Below, piece by piece: positions 49,109-58,578 of a DNA stretch of 64,000 nucleotides. A program made the translations under genes and the position numbers. A model generated the notes under the pieces. That model worked only from the letters and a program-made list of their open reading frames with translations, was not told the origin of the DNA and searched no databases. The DNA comes from Actinoplanes siamensis (GTDB taxonomy: Bacteria > Actinomycetota > Actinomycetes > Mycobacteriales > Micromonosporaceae). Numbering within the stretch: position 1 is the first letter of the stretch; every line of letters begins with the position of its first letter. The DNA is taken from assembly GCF_016862395.1 (NCBI RefSeq), contig NZ_BOMW01000066.1, positions 1 through 64,000 on the forward strand, in the 5' to 3' direction.

Positions 49109-49366
49109 TCAGGTGCGGGCGTAGTCGCGGACGAGGTGGCCGCCGAGCCGCTGCTGGACGACGAGCGAGTGCCACAGGCAGACCGGCTCGTCGACGTGCA
49201 GCCCGACCTTCACTCGGCGGGTGGCCCGCTCGAAGCACGGAAGGATCACCTGGTGCTGCCACAGCTTCAACGGGACGACCTCGACGAGCAGCTCCGGGAA
49301 CCGGCAGCGGCCGACCGGCGGGACCACCGGCAGTGGAGGCTCCAGGGGCAGCGTGTTCCTGGCCAT
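49109..49366 (-). CDS. phage hypothetical protein, 85 aa
   Basis: Begins MARNTLPLEPPLPVVPPVGR; then LLVEVVPLKLWQHQVILPCF and a C-terminal HVDEPVCLWHSLVVQQRL. ATG 49366 is overlapped by TGATG with the next gene. Function unknown. Confidence 0.5.
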   Translation of the reverse strand: MARNTLPLEPPLPVVPPVGRCRFPELLVEVVPLKLWQHQVILPCFERATRRVKVGLHVDEPVCLWHSLVVQQRLGGHLVRDYART

Positions 49367-50577
49367 CAGCGGGACTCGCTGACCGATACCATCGCGCCGA
49401 CGCAGGCCGGGCAGGTAGCCGACCCGGGCCGGGTGGTGTAGCCGTCCAACTCGTCGACGTTCACCCCGCACGCCACCCGGTCAGCGCTCTCGCCGTCCGA
49501 CCCGCGGTCGAGGTAGTGCACCGGCTCATCGGCGTTCGCGGCGTCCAGCACGATGCGCTCGTGCTCGGTCCAGTGCGGGATCCACTCGTCGGCCTGGTCG
49601 GTGCCGGCGAGGTAGTCGGTGCCCCAGCCCCGGCCGTACCTGCTGGCGAACATGGCCTCCCGGCAGGCCTCGTGCGACGGGCCGACGATCGTCACGTACT
49701 TCCGGTGCAGGCTTTCGCCGGTGGTCGGGTCCGTGTGGTCAGGGCCGAACGAGAAGTGGACGGTGACCGCATTGGCCGGGACGGTTGCTGCGGGCGGCTG
49801 CGCCTCGGCCGGCGTCTCGTCGACCAGCTCGCCGCCGTCGGACTCGCGGACGCCGACGTGCAGCGGGACGCGGGGCGAGTGCGGGCGGATCACCTGCGGG
49901 TCGTCGTCCTCGCGGGAGTAGGTCAGCCCGGTCGGGTCCTCGTCGCCCTCGTCGTCCTCATAGGCCTCAGCCGCCGCCCGGGTCATCGGGTCGGTGCTGA
50001 ACTTCGCCGCGTCGATGTCCGCCTGAGCCGGCGAGCCAACCGGCTCCGGCTGCTCCAGCGAACCGGAGTAGCAGTGCCAGTCGGCGTGCACCCCCGCCTC
50101 GTACGTCTTGTGGTCGCGGGGCCACGAGGTCGTCGCGCCCTCGCCGCGATTCCACGGGCCGATCTCCAGGCCGAGCGCCCTGGCGACGTGGCGCACCTGG
50201 TCGACCGTCTCGACGTTCAGGCTCACCGAGACGCTCATCCGCGGCAGCGGCAGCCTGTGCTGAACGATCAGGTCCGCGAGCTGGCGCAGCTGGGCAGCGA
50301 CCTGCTGGCGGGCGATGAAGGCTCGCTGCTCGTCGATCTGCGCCTGCGTCAGCAGCTCGATCCGGTTGTTCGCGAACACCCGGGTCGTCTCCGGCACCTG
50401 CCGGTCGGAGTCGAGCAGGCTGACCAGCGTCCGCCGCTCGCCCATGTCGCCGTCGTAGGTGTAGGTCGACAGGATCTTCGCGGGACCGAAGTCGCCGACC
50501 AGGGTGACCCAGTCGCCGGGCTCCAGCTCGTCGGCGCGCTTGAATCGTGCGTCGGGTACCTTCGTGGGAACGGTCAT
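49366..50577 (-). CDS. phage early protein, 403 aa
   Basis: Largest early protein of the immunity-proximal block. The N-terminal ~70 residues (LEPGDWVTLVGDFGPAKILS) look like a small beta-barrel/Tudor-like module, followed by a helical region, a long acidic linker (EAYEDDEGDEDPTG) and a C-terminal CPACVG zinc half-site. No recognised family; first large product of the early transcript. Confidence 0.55.
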   Translation of the reverse strand: MTVPTKVPDARFKRADELEPGDWVTLVGDFGPAKILSTYTYDGDMGERRTLVSLLDSDRQVPETTRVFANNRIELLTQAQIDEQRAFIARQQVAAQLRQLADLIVQHRLPLPRMSVSVSLNVETVDQVRHVARALGLEIGPWNRGEGATTSWPRDHKTYEAGVHADWHCYSGSLEQPEPVGSPAQADIDAAKFSTDPMTRAAAEAYEDDEGDEDPTGLTYSREDDDPQVIRPHSPRVPLHVGVRESDGGELVDETPAEAQPPAATVPANAVTVHFSFGPDHTDPTTGESLHRKYVTIVGPSHEACREAMFASRYGRGWGTDYLAGTDQADEWIPHWTEHERIVLDAANADEPVHYLDRGSDGESADRVACGVNVDELDGYTTRPGSATCPACVGAMVSVSESR

Positions 50578-50617
50578 CGGATGTGCCTTTCTCGGGTGCT
50601 TTCGGATCCGGTGATCA

Positions 50618-50648
50618 GCGCGCCCCCGGTAGCCGCCGGCGGGCGCGC
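50618..50648 (-). terminator. hairpin between the Pro-rich gene and the early operon
   Basis: GCGCGCCC (50618-50625) and GGGCGCGC (50641-50648) pair across 15 bases, in the 78-base gap before the 403-aa gene. Possible attenuator or antitermination target. Confidence 0.4.
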
Positions 50649-50655
50649 TTCTGTT

Positions 50656-50856
50656 TCAGGACTTCGGGCTCGGCTTGGGCGCCAGCGCCGGTCGGGTGCC
50701 GCGCAGCACCGGCAAGACGAGGGCCTCAACCACCGCGGCGGCGTTCTGCATCGCGGCGACCCAGCGCGACGGCGTGGAGGGCTGCGGGGGGCCGGTCGGC
50801 GCCGGATGCGTCGGGCCGCCGGGCCCAGGCGGGCCAGGAACGAAGGCGGCGATCAC
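50656..50856 (-). CDS. Pro-rich small phage protein, 66 aa
   Basis: Begins MIAAFVPGPPGPGGPTHPAP, then an amphipathic helix (MQNAAAVVEALVLPVLRG) and a Pro/Lys tail. GTG 50856 overlaps the repressor stop in GTGA, so it is translated with the repressor-like gene. Function unknown. Confidence 0.45.
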   Translation of the reverse strand: MIAAFVPGPPGPGGPTHPAPTGPPQPSTPSRWVAAMQNAAAVVEALVLPVLRGTRPALAPKPSPKS

Positions 50857-51110
50857 GCCGCGCCCGCCGTCACGGGCGACGTGAGGAAGCGGTCGACCGG
50901 GACGCCGAGGATCTCGGCGATGCGGTCCAGCTCGGCGGTGGTGAACGAAAACTGCTCGCCCGCCAGGCGCCGAGAGATCACTGCCTGATTGACGCCGAGA
51001 CGCCTGGCGAGCTCGCGCTGACTGATGCGCTGGCGCCCCATCTCAGCTCTGAGTTCAGTTGACACCCGCTGCGTGAGTCCACCCCGCATCAGTGGCTGTT
51101 CCTGTGTCAT
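50853..51110 (-). CDS. XRE-family phage regulator (early/Cro-like side)
   Basis: 85 aa. RISQRELARRLGVNQAVISR followed by RLAGEQFSFTTAELDRIAEI is a classic HTH. ATG 51110. It heads the long minus-strand early operon and faces another XRE gene across 99 bases. Orientation suggests this is the Cro-like protein and the plus-strand one the repressor, but either could hold lysogeny. Confidence 0.7.
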   Translation of the reverse strand: MTQEQPLMRGGLTQRVSTELRAEMGRQRISQRELARRLGVNQAVISRRLAGEQFSFTTAELDRIAEILGVPVDRFLTSPVTAGAA

Positions 51111-51120
51111 GAACGAAGAC

Positions 51121-51139
51121 TCTCACTCATAGCGTGAGA
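51121..51139. promoter_or_regulatory. operator-like inverted repeat in the immunity region
   Basis: TCTCAC (51121-51126) and GTGAGA (51134-51139), 7-base spacer, just upstream of the minus regulator. It is a plausible repressor site. Confidence 0.4.
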
Positions 51140-51140
51140 C

Positions 51141-51178
51141 GTCAACCAGGAGTGTGCCATCCTGTCCGTTCGGTTGAC
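51141..51178. promoter_or_regulatory. divergent promoter centre of the lysogeny switch
   Basis: GTCAACC (51141-51147) and GGTTGAC (51172-51178) form a 7-bp inverted repeat that places a TTGAC -35 element on each strand. The plus promoter is TTGACT (51174-51179), 17 bases, CAGAAT (51197-51202). The minus -10 is weaker. One repressor dimer could therefore cover both promoters. Confidence 0.55.
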
Positions 51179-51209
51179 TTGATGTTGCTAGAGCATCAGA
51201 ATCTTTTGC

Positions 51210-51497
51210 ATGAGCATCACGCCTGAGGTATCCGCGAAGACTCTCTCGCAGCTCGTGGCCACGCAGATCAAGGTCGCGATGGTCCTCGCCGACGACATTA
51301 AGCAGTCGGAGCTGGCTCGCCGGATCGGCAAAACGGAGCAGTGGCTGAGCGTGCGCCTACGCGGCAAGCAACCCATCGACCTCAACGACCTGGCGTTGAT
51401 CGCCCACGGTCTCGGCGTCGGTATCCAGCAACTTCTCCCCACGCCCGAGCAGATGGCCCAGGCGGTCGCTGCCGCGACTCCGTTAAACAGACCTTAA
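51210..51497 (+). CDS. XRE-family phage repressor-like protein
   Basis: 95 aa. SELARRIGKTEQWLSVRLRG and LNDLALIAHGLGVGIQQLLP form an HTH with short dimerisation end; no LexA-like peptidase domain, so no RecA-mediated cleavage is expected. It has its own promoter on the plus strand and is the rightmost identifiable phage gene. No Shine-Dalgarno is evident. Confidence 0.7.
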   Translation: MSITPEVSAKTLSQLVATQIKVAMVLADDIKQSELARRIGKTEQWLSVRLRGKQPIDLNDLALIAHGLGVGIQQLLPTPEQMAQAVAAATPLNRP

Positions 51498-51512
51498 AGG
51501 TCGCCACCTCAC

Positions 51513-51542
51513 TTGACTGGTGTTAATCGATGTGACTACGGT
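51513..51542 (+). promoter_or_regulatory. promoter upstream of chitinase
   Basis: TTGACT (51513-51518), 18 bases, TACGGT (51537-51542). This gives a leader of about 45 bases before the GTG start. The 95 bases between the phage repressor and the chitinase hold no gene and probably include the phage-host junction. Confidence 0.5.
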
Positions 51543-51592
51543 CTCTCTAACCTTCCTTCTGGAAAGTTTCCTAATTATTAGAGGAGACCCCC

Positions 51593-53074
<1,482 letters not shown>

Positions 53075-53090
53075 TCTCAGGAGTGGGACA

Positions 53091-53125
53091 GGGGGCACCG
53101 GGTCTCATCCCGGTGCCCCCGTTTT
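53091..53125 (+). terminator. strong intrinsic terminator after chitinase
   Basis: GGGGGCACCGGG (53091-53102) and CCCGGTGCCCCC (53109-53120) form a perfect 12-bp stem with a TCTCAT loop, followed by GTTTT. Confidence 0.9.
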
Positions 53126-53127
53126 CG

Positions 53128-53140
53128 TAGGCTCTACCCA
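53128..53140 (+). promoter_or_regulatory. -10 region giving a leaderless DAHP synthase mRNA
   Basis: TAGGCT (53128-53133) ends seven bases before A of ATG 53140, the exact spacing of actinobacterial leaderless promoters. There is no Shine-Dalgarno upstream; the -35 would fall inside the chitinase terminator. Confidence 0.5.
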
Positions 53141-54531
53141 TGCGCCGTGAATGGCATCAGCTGAGCCATCCGGGAGTCGCGACCTCCCGTCCGTCCACCG
53201 ACTCCGCCGAGGACGAGGCCCTGGGCCTCGACCGATGGCGTGCGCTGCCCCGGGTGCAGATGCCGCCCTGGCAGGATCTGGACGAGGTCGCCTCGGTCTG
53301 CAAGGTCCTGGAGAACGTCCCGTCCATCGTCGCGCCCTACGAGGTCGACCAGCTGCGGGCGCGCCTCGCCGAGGTGTGCGAGGGCAGGGCGTTCCTGCTG
53401 CAGGGCGGGGATTGCGCGGAGACCTTCGCCGACAACACCGAGAGCCACCTGCTGGCCAACGCGCGGACGCTGCTGCAGATGGCGGTCGTGCTGACGTACG
53501 GCGCGTCGATGCCTGTGGTGAAGGTGGCCCGGGCCGCCGGGCAGTACACCAAGCCGCGCTCGTCGCTGACCGACTCGCTGGGTCTGCCGGCGTACCGGGG
53601 CGACATGATCAACGCGCTGGACGCCGACGAGACCGCGCGGGTCGCCGACCCGCAGCGGATGATCCGGGCGTACGCGAACTCCGCCGCCGCGATGAACATG
53701 CTCCGCGCCTACCTGGCCGGCGGGCTGGCCGACCTGCACGGCCTGCACGACTGGAACAAGGACTTCGTCAGGGCCTCGCCGGCCGGCGAGCGCTACGAGG
53801 CGATCGCCCGCGAGATCGACCGGGCGCTCGACTTCATCCGGGCCTGCGGGATGACCGACAACGAGGCGCTGCGCACGGTCAGCCTCTACTGCTCCCACGA
53901 GGCGCTCGCGCTGGAGTACGACCGGGCCCTCACCCGGGTCTCCGGCAACAAGGCGTACGGCCTGTCCGGCCACTTCCTCTGGGTCGGTGAGCGCACCCGG
54001 CAGCTGGACCACGCGCACATCGACTTCATCAGCCGGATCGCCAACCCGATCGGCGTCAAGATCGGCCCGGGTACCAGCCCGGACACCGCGATCGAGCTGT
54101 GCGAGAAGCTCAACCCGGAGAACATCCCGGGCCGGCTCACCCTGATCAGCCGGATGGGCAACGGCAAGGTGCGCGACGCGCTGCCGCCGATCGTGGAGAA
54201 GGTGCACGCCACCGGCGCCAAGGTGGTCTGGCAGTGCGACCCGATGCACGGCAACACCCACGAGTCGTCGAACGGCTACAAGACCCGGCACTTCGACCGG
54301 ATCGTCGACGAGGTGCTCGGCTACTTCGAGGTGCACCGCGGGCTCGGCACCCACCCCGGCGGCATCCACATCGAGCTGACCGGCGAGGACGTCACCGAGT
54401 GCCTGGGCGGGGCGCAGGGCATCGAGGACCTGGACCTGCCGGACCGCTACGAGACCGCCTGCGACCCGCGCCTGAACACCCAGCAGAGCCTGGAACTCGC
54501 CTTCCTGGTCGCGGAGATGCTCCGTGGTTGA
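53140..54531 (+). CDS. aroG: class II DAHP synthase, first step of the shikimate pathway
   Basis: 463 aa, matching M. tuberculosis AroG (462). It condenses phosphoenolpyruvate and erythrose-4-phosphate. Motifs: LLQGGDCAETFADNTE, QYTKPRSSLTDSLGLPAY, LISRMGNGKVRDALPPIVEK and VWQCDPMHGNTHES, with metal and PEP ligands (Cys, His, Glu, Asp). The first ~45 residues are the class II extension linked to feedback regulation. It overlaps the threonine aldolase gene by eight bases and lies in the conserved aroG-pknL neighbourhood. Confidence 0.9.
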   Translation: MRREWHQLSHPGVATSRPSTDSAEDEALGLDRWRALPRVQMPPWQDLDEVASVCKVLENVPSIVAPYEVDQLRARLAEVCEGRAFLLQGGDCAETFADNTESHLLANARTLLQMAVVLTYGASMPVVKVARAAGQYTKPRSSLTDSLGLPAYRGDMINALDADETARVADPQRMIRAYANSAAAMNMLRAYLAGGLADLHGLHDWNKDFVRASPAGERYEAIAREIDRALDFIRACGMTDNEALRTVSLYCSHEALALEYDRALTRVSGNKAYGLSGHFLWVGERTRQLDHAHIDFISRIANPIGVKIGPGTSPDTAIELCEKLNPENIPGRLTLISRMGNGKVRDALPPIVEKVHATGAKVVWQCDPMHGNTHESSNGYKTRHFDRIVDEVLGYFEVHRGLGTHPGGIHIELTGEDVTECLGGAQGIEDLDLPDRYETACDPRLNTQQSLELAFLVAEMLRG

Positions 54532-55543
54532 TCTTCGTTCGGACACCGTCACCAAACCGACCGACGGCATGCGCGAGGCGATGGCGACCGCCGTCGTCGG
54601 CGACGACGTGTTCGGCGACGATCCGACCGTCAACGCGCTGGAGCAGCACGTGGCGCGGCTCTTCGGGCACGAGGCGGCGCTGTTCGCGCCGTCCGGCACG
54701 ATGGCCAACCAGATCGCGCTGCAGCTGGTCACCCCGCCCGGCGGCGAGCTGCTGGCCGGCGCGGACGCGCACGTCGTGACGTACGAGCTGGGCGCCGCGG
54801 CGGTGCTCGGCGGGATCTCCACCCGCACCTGGGCGGCGACCGGGGCCGCGCTGAACGTGGACCGGATCGCCGACATGGTCCGCCCGGCCGGCTTCCCGTC
54901 CGTGCCGACCGCGGCGATCGCCGTCGAGCAGACCCACAACCTGGGCGGCGGCGGGGTGGTCCCGCTCGCCACGCTGCACGACCTGCGCGCGGTGGCCGAC
55001 GCCCACCGGCTCGCCCTGCACTGCGACGGCGCCCGGATCTGGCACGCGCACGTCGCCGACGGGGTGCCGCTGGCCAGCTACGGCGCGGTCTTCGACACCC
55101 TCTCGGTGTGCCTGTCCAAGGGCCTCGGCGCCCCGGTCGGCTCGCTCGTGGTGGGCAGCCGGGAGAGGATCGCCCGGGCCCGGGTGATCCGCAAGCGGAT
55201 GGGCGGCGGGATGCGGCAGTCCGGCATCCTCGCCGCGGCCGGCCGGTACGCCCTCGACCACCACGTGCAGCGGCTCGCCGAGGACCACGCGCGGGCCCGC
55301 CGGCTCGCGGACGGGCTGGCCCCGCTCGGTGTGGTGGACCCGGAGAAAGTGCGCACGAACCTGGTCCTGCTGGACCTCACCAAGGCCCGGTTGGACGCTC
55401 CGGAGTTGGCCGCCGAGGCCGCGCGCCGGGGCGTGCTGATCGCCGCGATGCTGCCCCGGCTGGCCCGTCTCGTGGTGCACCTGGACGTCGACGACGACGG
55501 TATCGACAAGGCGGTCTCCGTACTCACCGCATTGCTGTCGTAG
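54524..55543 (+). CDS. ltaE: low-specificity L-threonine aldolase
   Basis: 339 aa, fold-type I PLP enzyme that cleaves L-threonine or allo-threonine to glycine and acetaldehyde. It starts VDLRSDTVTKPTDGMREAM; contains GDDVFGDDPTVNALE, AIAVEQTHNLGGGGVVPL, HCDGARIWHAHVA and the PLP lysine in SKGLGAPVGSLVVG (~198). GTG 54524 overlaps the upstream stop, so it is coupled to DAHP synthase. Confidence 0.85.
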   Translation: MVDLRSDTVTKPTDGMREAMATAVVGDDVFGDDPTVNALEQHVARLFGHEAALFAPSGTMANQIALQLVTPPGGELLAGADAHVVTYELGAAAVLGGISTRTWAATGAALNVDRIADMVRPAGFPSVPTAAIAVEQTHNLGGGGVVPLATLHDLRAVADAHRLALHCDGARIWHAHVADGVPLASYGAVFDTLSVCLSKGLGAPVGSLVVGSRERIARARVIRKRMGGGMRQSGILAAAGRYALDHHVQRLAEDHARARRLADGLAPLGVVDPEKVRTNLVLLDLTKARLDAPELAAEAARRGVLIAAMLPRLARLVVHLDVDDDGIDKAVSVLTALLS

Positions 55544-55587
55544 CTTTCCGCAACTGATCCCGGCCGGATCCGATAAGTGCCTTCGCC

Positions 55588-57087
55588 ATGACGAAGACAT
55601 CTCCGGCCCGCCGGGCCACCGCCTTCACCGCCGCCGCAGTCGCCGTCGCCGGCACCGTGGTGGTAGCCATCGCACAGCCGTCCGCCGCGTACTCCGCGCC
55701 GGGCACGGTCCGGGCCGCCGTAGACGTGAGCCCGGTCGTCACCAGCATCTCGCCGCTCATGGGGACCCGCGACGGCGGCACCCCGGTCACCGTCCTGGGC
55801 GCGGGTTTCAAGAAGCTCGACCCGGACGACCTCAAGTCGGTCACCTTCGGCGGCGTGCCGGCCGCCAACGTCTGGATCCTCTCCGACACCAAGCTGATCG
55901 CCACCACCCCGCCCGGCACCGGCAACGCCCTGGTCAAGGTCACTTCTGGGAGCGGCGCCAGCCGCAGCACGTCGGCGGTGTTCGGCTACCGGCTGCGGCT
56001 GGCCGCGGACTTCGCCGACACCGCCGCCAAGGCGACCGGCGGCACGGAGATCCCGGTCACCGTCTCCGGTGGATCGGTCGGCTCCACCTCGTCGCAGTTC
56101 GCCGCCCTCAAGATCACAGCCAAGGTGGGTGGGATCGCCACGACCCGGATCACCTGGGTGGACGACAGCCACCTCAAGGTCGGCGTGCCGGCCACCACCA
56201 AGGCCGTGCCCGCCACGATGCAGCTGGTCCAGGACGGCCTCACCGGGCCGGAGTCGGCCGCGAGGGTGAACTACCTCCCGGTGGTCTCCGCGGTGACGCC
56301 CGGCTCGATCACGGTCGCCGGGGGCGACACCATCAAGATCACCGGCTCGGGTTTCCTCGGCGTGGACGCCGGCGACCCGTCCGCGGTCACCGTCGGAGGT
56401 GTCGACGCGACGTACTTCCAGGTCGTCTCGGCCACCCGGATCGACGCCACGGTGCCCGCCGGTGAGGCCGGCAAGGCGGTGGTCAAGGTGACCTCGGCGG
56501 GCGGCGGCAGCGTGGAGGGGCCGAAGGTCGCGTACCGCAGCGCCCTCGCCTTCGCCGACGGCCAGTACCTGCGGGCCAGCGGCGGGGCGCACGTGCTCAC
56601 CGTCACCGGCGGCACGCTCGGCGCCAACGTCGCGGAGTACAACCTGGCCGCGGTCAGCGTCCGGACGGGCGCCGGCAAGCTGACCGCCAGCTACGTCGAC
56701 CCGACCCACCTGAGGGTCACCGTCCCGGCCCTGACCACCGAGAACGCCGACCTCACCCTGTGGCAGGACGTCGTCGCCGGCCCGGTCACCACGATCCCGG
56801 TCGCGCCGGTCGTCACCAGCCTCTCGGCGGTCCGCGACACCGTCGCCGGCGGCGCCACGGTCCGCGTCAAGGTCGCCGGCGCCGGCGCCGCCGGCTCGGT
56901 GAACTTCATGTTCGGCGGGAACCCGGCGGTCTGCCCGGCCAGCGGCGGCGGGTCCGCGCTGGCGTTCCACTGCACCGTCCCGGCGGCCGCCGAGGCCGGC
57001 CCGGTCCAGGTCACCTTCACCTCCGGCAACGGGGTCACCAGCAAGTTCACCCCGGCCGCCGCCTTCAGCTACACCGACATCGACTGA
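55588..57087 (+). CDS. secreted IPT/TIG repeat protein
   Basis: 499 aa. A signal sequence (~1-32) is followed by IPT/TIG immunoglobulin-like domains: VTSISPLMGTRDGGTPVTVL (~50), VSAVTPGSITVAGGDTIKIT (~235) and further similar segments. Such domains mediate surface adhesion. No enzyme domain or sortase motif is seen. It ends 14 bases before a paralogue and is almost certainly a tandem duplicate of it. Confidence 0.75.
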   Translation: MTKTSPARRATAFTAAAVAVAGTVVVAIAQPSAAYSAPGTVRAAVDVSPVVTSISPLMGTRDGGTPVTVLGAGFKKLDPDDLKSVTFGGVPAANVWILSDTKLIATTPPGTGNALVKVTSGSGASRSTSAVFGYRLRLAADFADTAAKATGGTEIPVTVSGGSVGSTSSQFAALKITAKVGGIATTRITWVDDSHLKVGVPATTKAVPATMQLVQDGLTGPESAARVNYLPVVSAVTPGSITVAGGDTIKITGSGFLGVDAGDPSAVTVGGVDATYFQVVSATRIDATVPAGEAGKAVVKVTSAGGGSVEGPKVAYRSALAFADGQYLRASGGAHVLTVTGGTLGANVAEYNLAAVSVRTGAGKLTASYVDPTHLRVTVPALTTENADLTLWQDVVAGPVTTIPVAPVVTSLSAVRDTVAGGATVRVKVAGAGAAGSVNFMFGGNPAVCPASGGGSALAFHCTVPAAAEAGPVQVTFTSGNGVTSKFTPAAAFSYTDID

Positions 57088-57101
57088 CCGGGGGAGCAGA
57101 C

Positions 57102-58328
57102 ATGGCGTACTCGAAGAAGTCCCGTGCCGCGGCCGGAGCCGCCGCGGCGGCCGCCCTGCTGCTGGCCGGCGTCGCCAGCGAGGGCGGGGCGTTCGCGGCC
57201 GGCGTCTCGGCCCAGGCCGACCCGATCCAGCTGAGCGCGGAGTTCACCGACCACATCGCGGCCCGGGCCGCCGGTGGCACGGTCATCCCGGTCACCGTCA
57301 GCGGCGGCACCGTGGGCGCCAGCGCGTCCGCGTTCCGCCTGCTGCAGATCGGCGCCAAGATCGGCGGCGTGTCCGCCCCGGTCGCCTGGGTGGACGAGAC
57401 CCACCTCAAGGTCACCGCGCCGGCCACCACCAGGGCGACCACCGTCACCATGCAGCTGTTCCGCAAGGGCGCGGCCGGTCCGGAGTCCTCCTCGGTCGTC
57501 GCCTACACCCCGGGCGTCATGACGGTGAGCCCGGCCAAGGTCAGCTCGGTCGGCGGCGCCACGGTGACCGTCACCGGCACCGGCTTCCTCGGGGTCGAAC
57601 CCGCCGACCCGGGCGCTGTCACCTTCGGCGACGCGGCCGCCACCTCGGTCACCGTCCTGTCCGCCACCAAGCTCACCGCTGTCACCCCGCCCGGCGCCGA
57701 CGGGACCGCCGCGGTGCGGGTCAGGACCGGCGGCGGCGTCAGCGACGTCACCAAGGGCAGCCAGGTCACCTACCGGGCCGCGCTCGGCATCGACACCACC
57801 GCCGGCCCGACGGTCAAGGCCGGCGGCGGTCCGCTGCTGCTGACGATCACCGGCGGCACGGTGGGCGCCACCGCCAAGGAGTTCTCCGCCGAGCGGATCA
57901 CCGTGACCGCGGACCGGAAGTCGCTGTCGGCCGCCTGGGTGGACCAGAGCCACGTGAAGGTCACCATGCCGGCAGTGACCACCGAGACGTCGCGGATCGT
58001 CGTCACCCACGACGGCATCGCCGGCGAGCCCGGCGAGGTGGCGATCGCCCCGGTCGTGCTGAGCCTGTCGGCCAGAAGCGACACGGTGGCCGGTGGCGCC
58101 AAGGTGACCGTGCGGATCGCCGGCCCGGACGCCGCCACGGCGACCGGATTCTCCTTCGGCGACAACGCCGCCGAGTGCACGAGGCAGAGCTCCGGCACGA
58201 CCATCGCGTTCACCTGCGTGGCGCCCGCGGCGGCCCAGGCCGGCCCGGTCGCGGTCGGCTTCATCACCGGGTCCGGCAAGGCCAGCCACTACACCGCGGC
58301 CGCGATCTTCAGCTACACGGACAACTGA
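57102..58328 (+). CDS. second secreted IPT/TIG repeat protein
   Basis: 408 aa from ATG 57102 (GGGGGAG upstream). Signal peptide ~1-33. It lacks the first TIG domain of its upstream paralogue but otherwise shares its order (PIQLSAEFTDHIAARAAGG; MTVSPAKVSSVGGATVTVTG; VLSLSARSDTVAGGAKVTVR), so it is a truncated copy in a two-gene operon. Function likely surface-associated; unknown. Confidence 0.75.
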   Translation: MAYSKKSRAAAGAAAAAALLLAGVASEGGAFAAGVSAQADPIQLSAEFTDHIAARAAGGTVIPVTVSGGTVGASASAFRLLQIGAKIGGVSAPVAWVDETHLKVTAPATTRATTVTMQLFRKGAAGPESSSVVAYTPGVMTVSPAKVSSVGGATVTVTGTGFLGVEPADPGAVTFGDAAATSVTVLSATKLTAVTPPGADGTAAVRVRTGGGVSDVTKGSQVTYRAALGIDTTAGPTVKAGGGPLLLTITGGTVGATAKEFSAERITVTADRKSLSAAWVDQSHVKVTMPAVTTETSRIVVTHDGIAGEPGEVAIAPVVLSLSARSDTVAGGAKVTVRIAGPDAATATGFSFGDNAAECTRQSSGTTIAFTCVAPAAAQAGPVAVGFITGSGKASHYTAAAIFSYTDN

Positions 58329-58510
58329 GCGGCGCGGGCGAAGCCCCGGATCAGTGATTGCGGGACGTCGCCGGACAGCTCCGGCCGGAACAGGGTGGCG
58401 AGGCGGAACGGGTGGCCGGGGAGTTCGGCCACCCGCGCCTCGCCACCCTCGTCGTGCCCGGTGAAGCGCGTCCCGTACGCCGCCAGCAGGTCGAGGGCGG
58501 CCGGGACGAG
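58313..58510 (-). pseudogene. C-terminal remnant of a class I glutamine amidotransferase-like protein
   Basis: In one minus frame the segment LLAAYGTRFTGHDEGGEARV, then AELPGHPFRLATLFRPELSG, resembles the C-terminus of CTP-synthase-related glutamine amidotransferases. No start or catalytic Cys/His region precedes it; upstream lies the endonuclease IV gene in another frame. It overlaps the TIG stop by 16 bases. A decayed gene end is the simplest reading; confidence is limited. Confidence 0.4.
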
Positions 58511-58578
58511 GCGACGGTGCTGACCGCGCTGCTCAGGGCGTGGGGCAACGGCCGTACGCCCGGATCGGATCTTGAATC

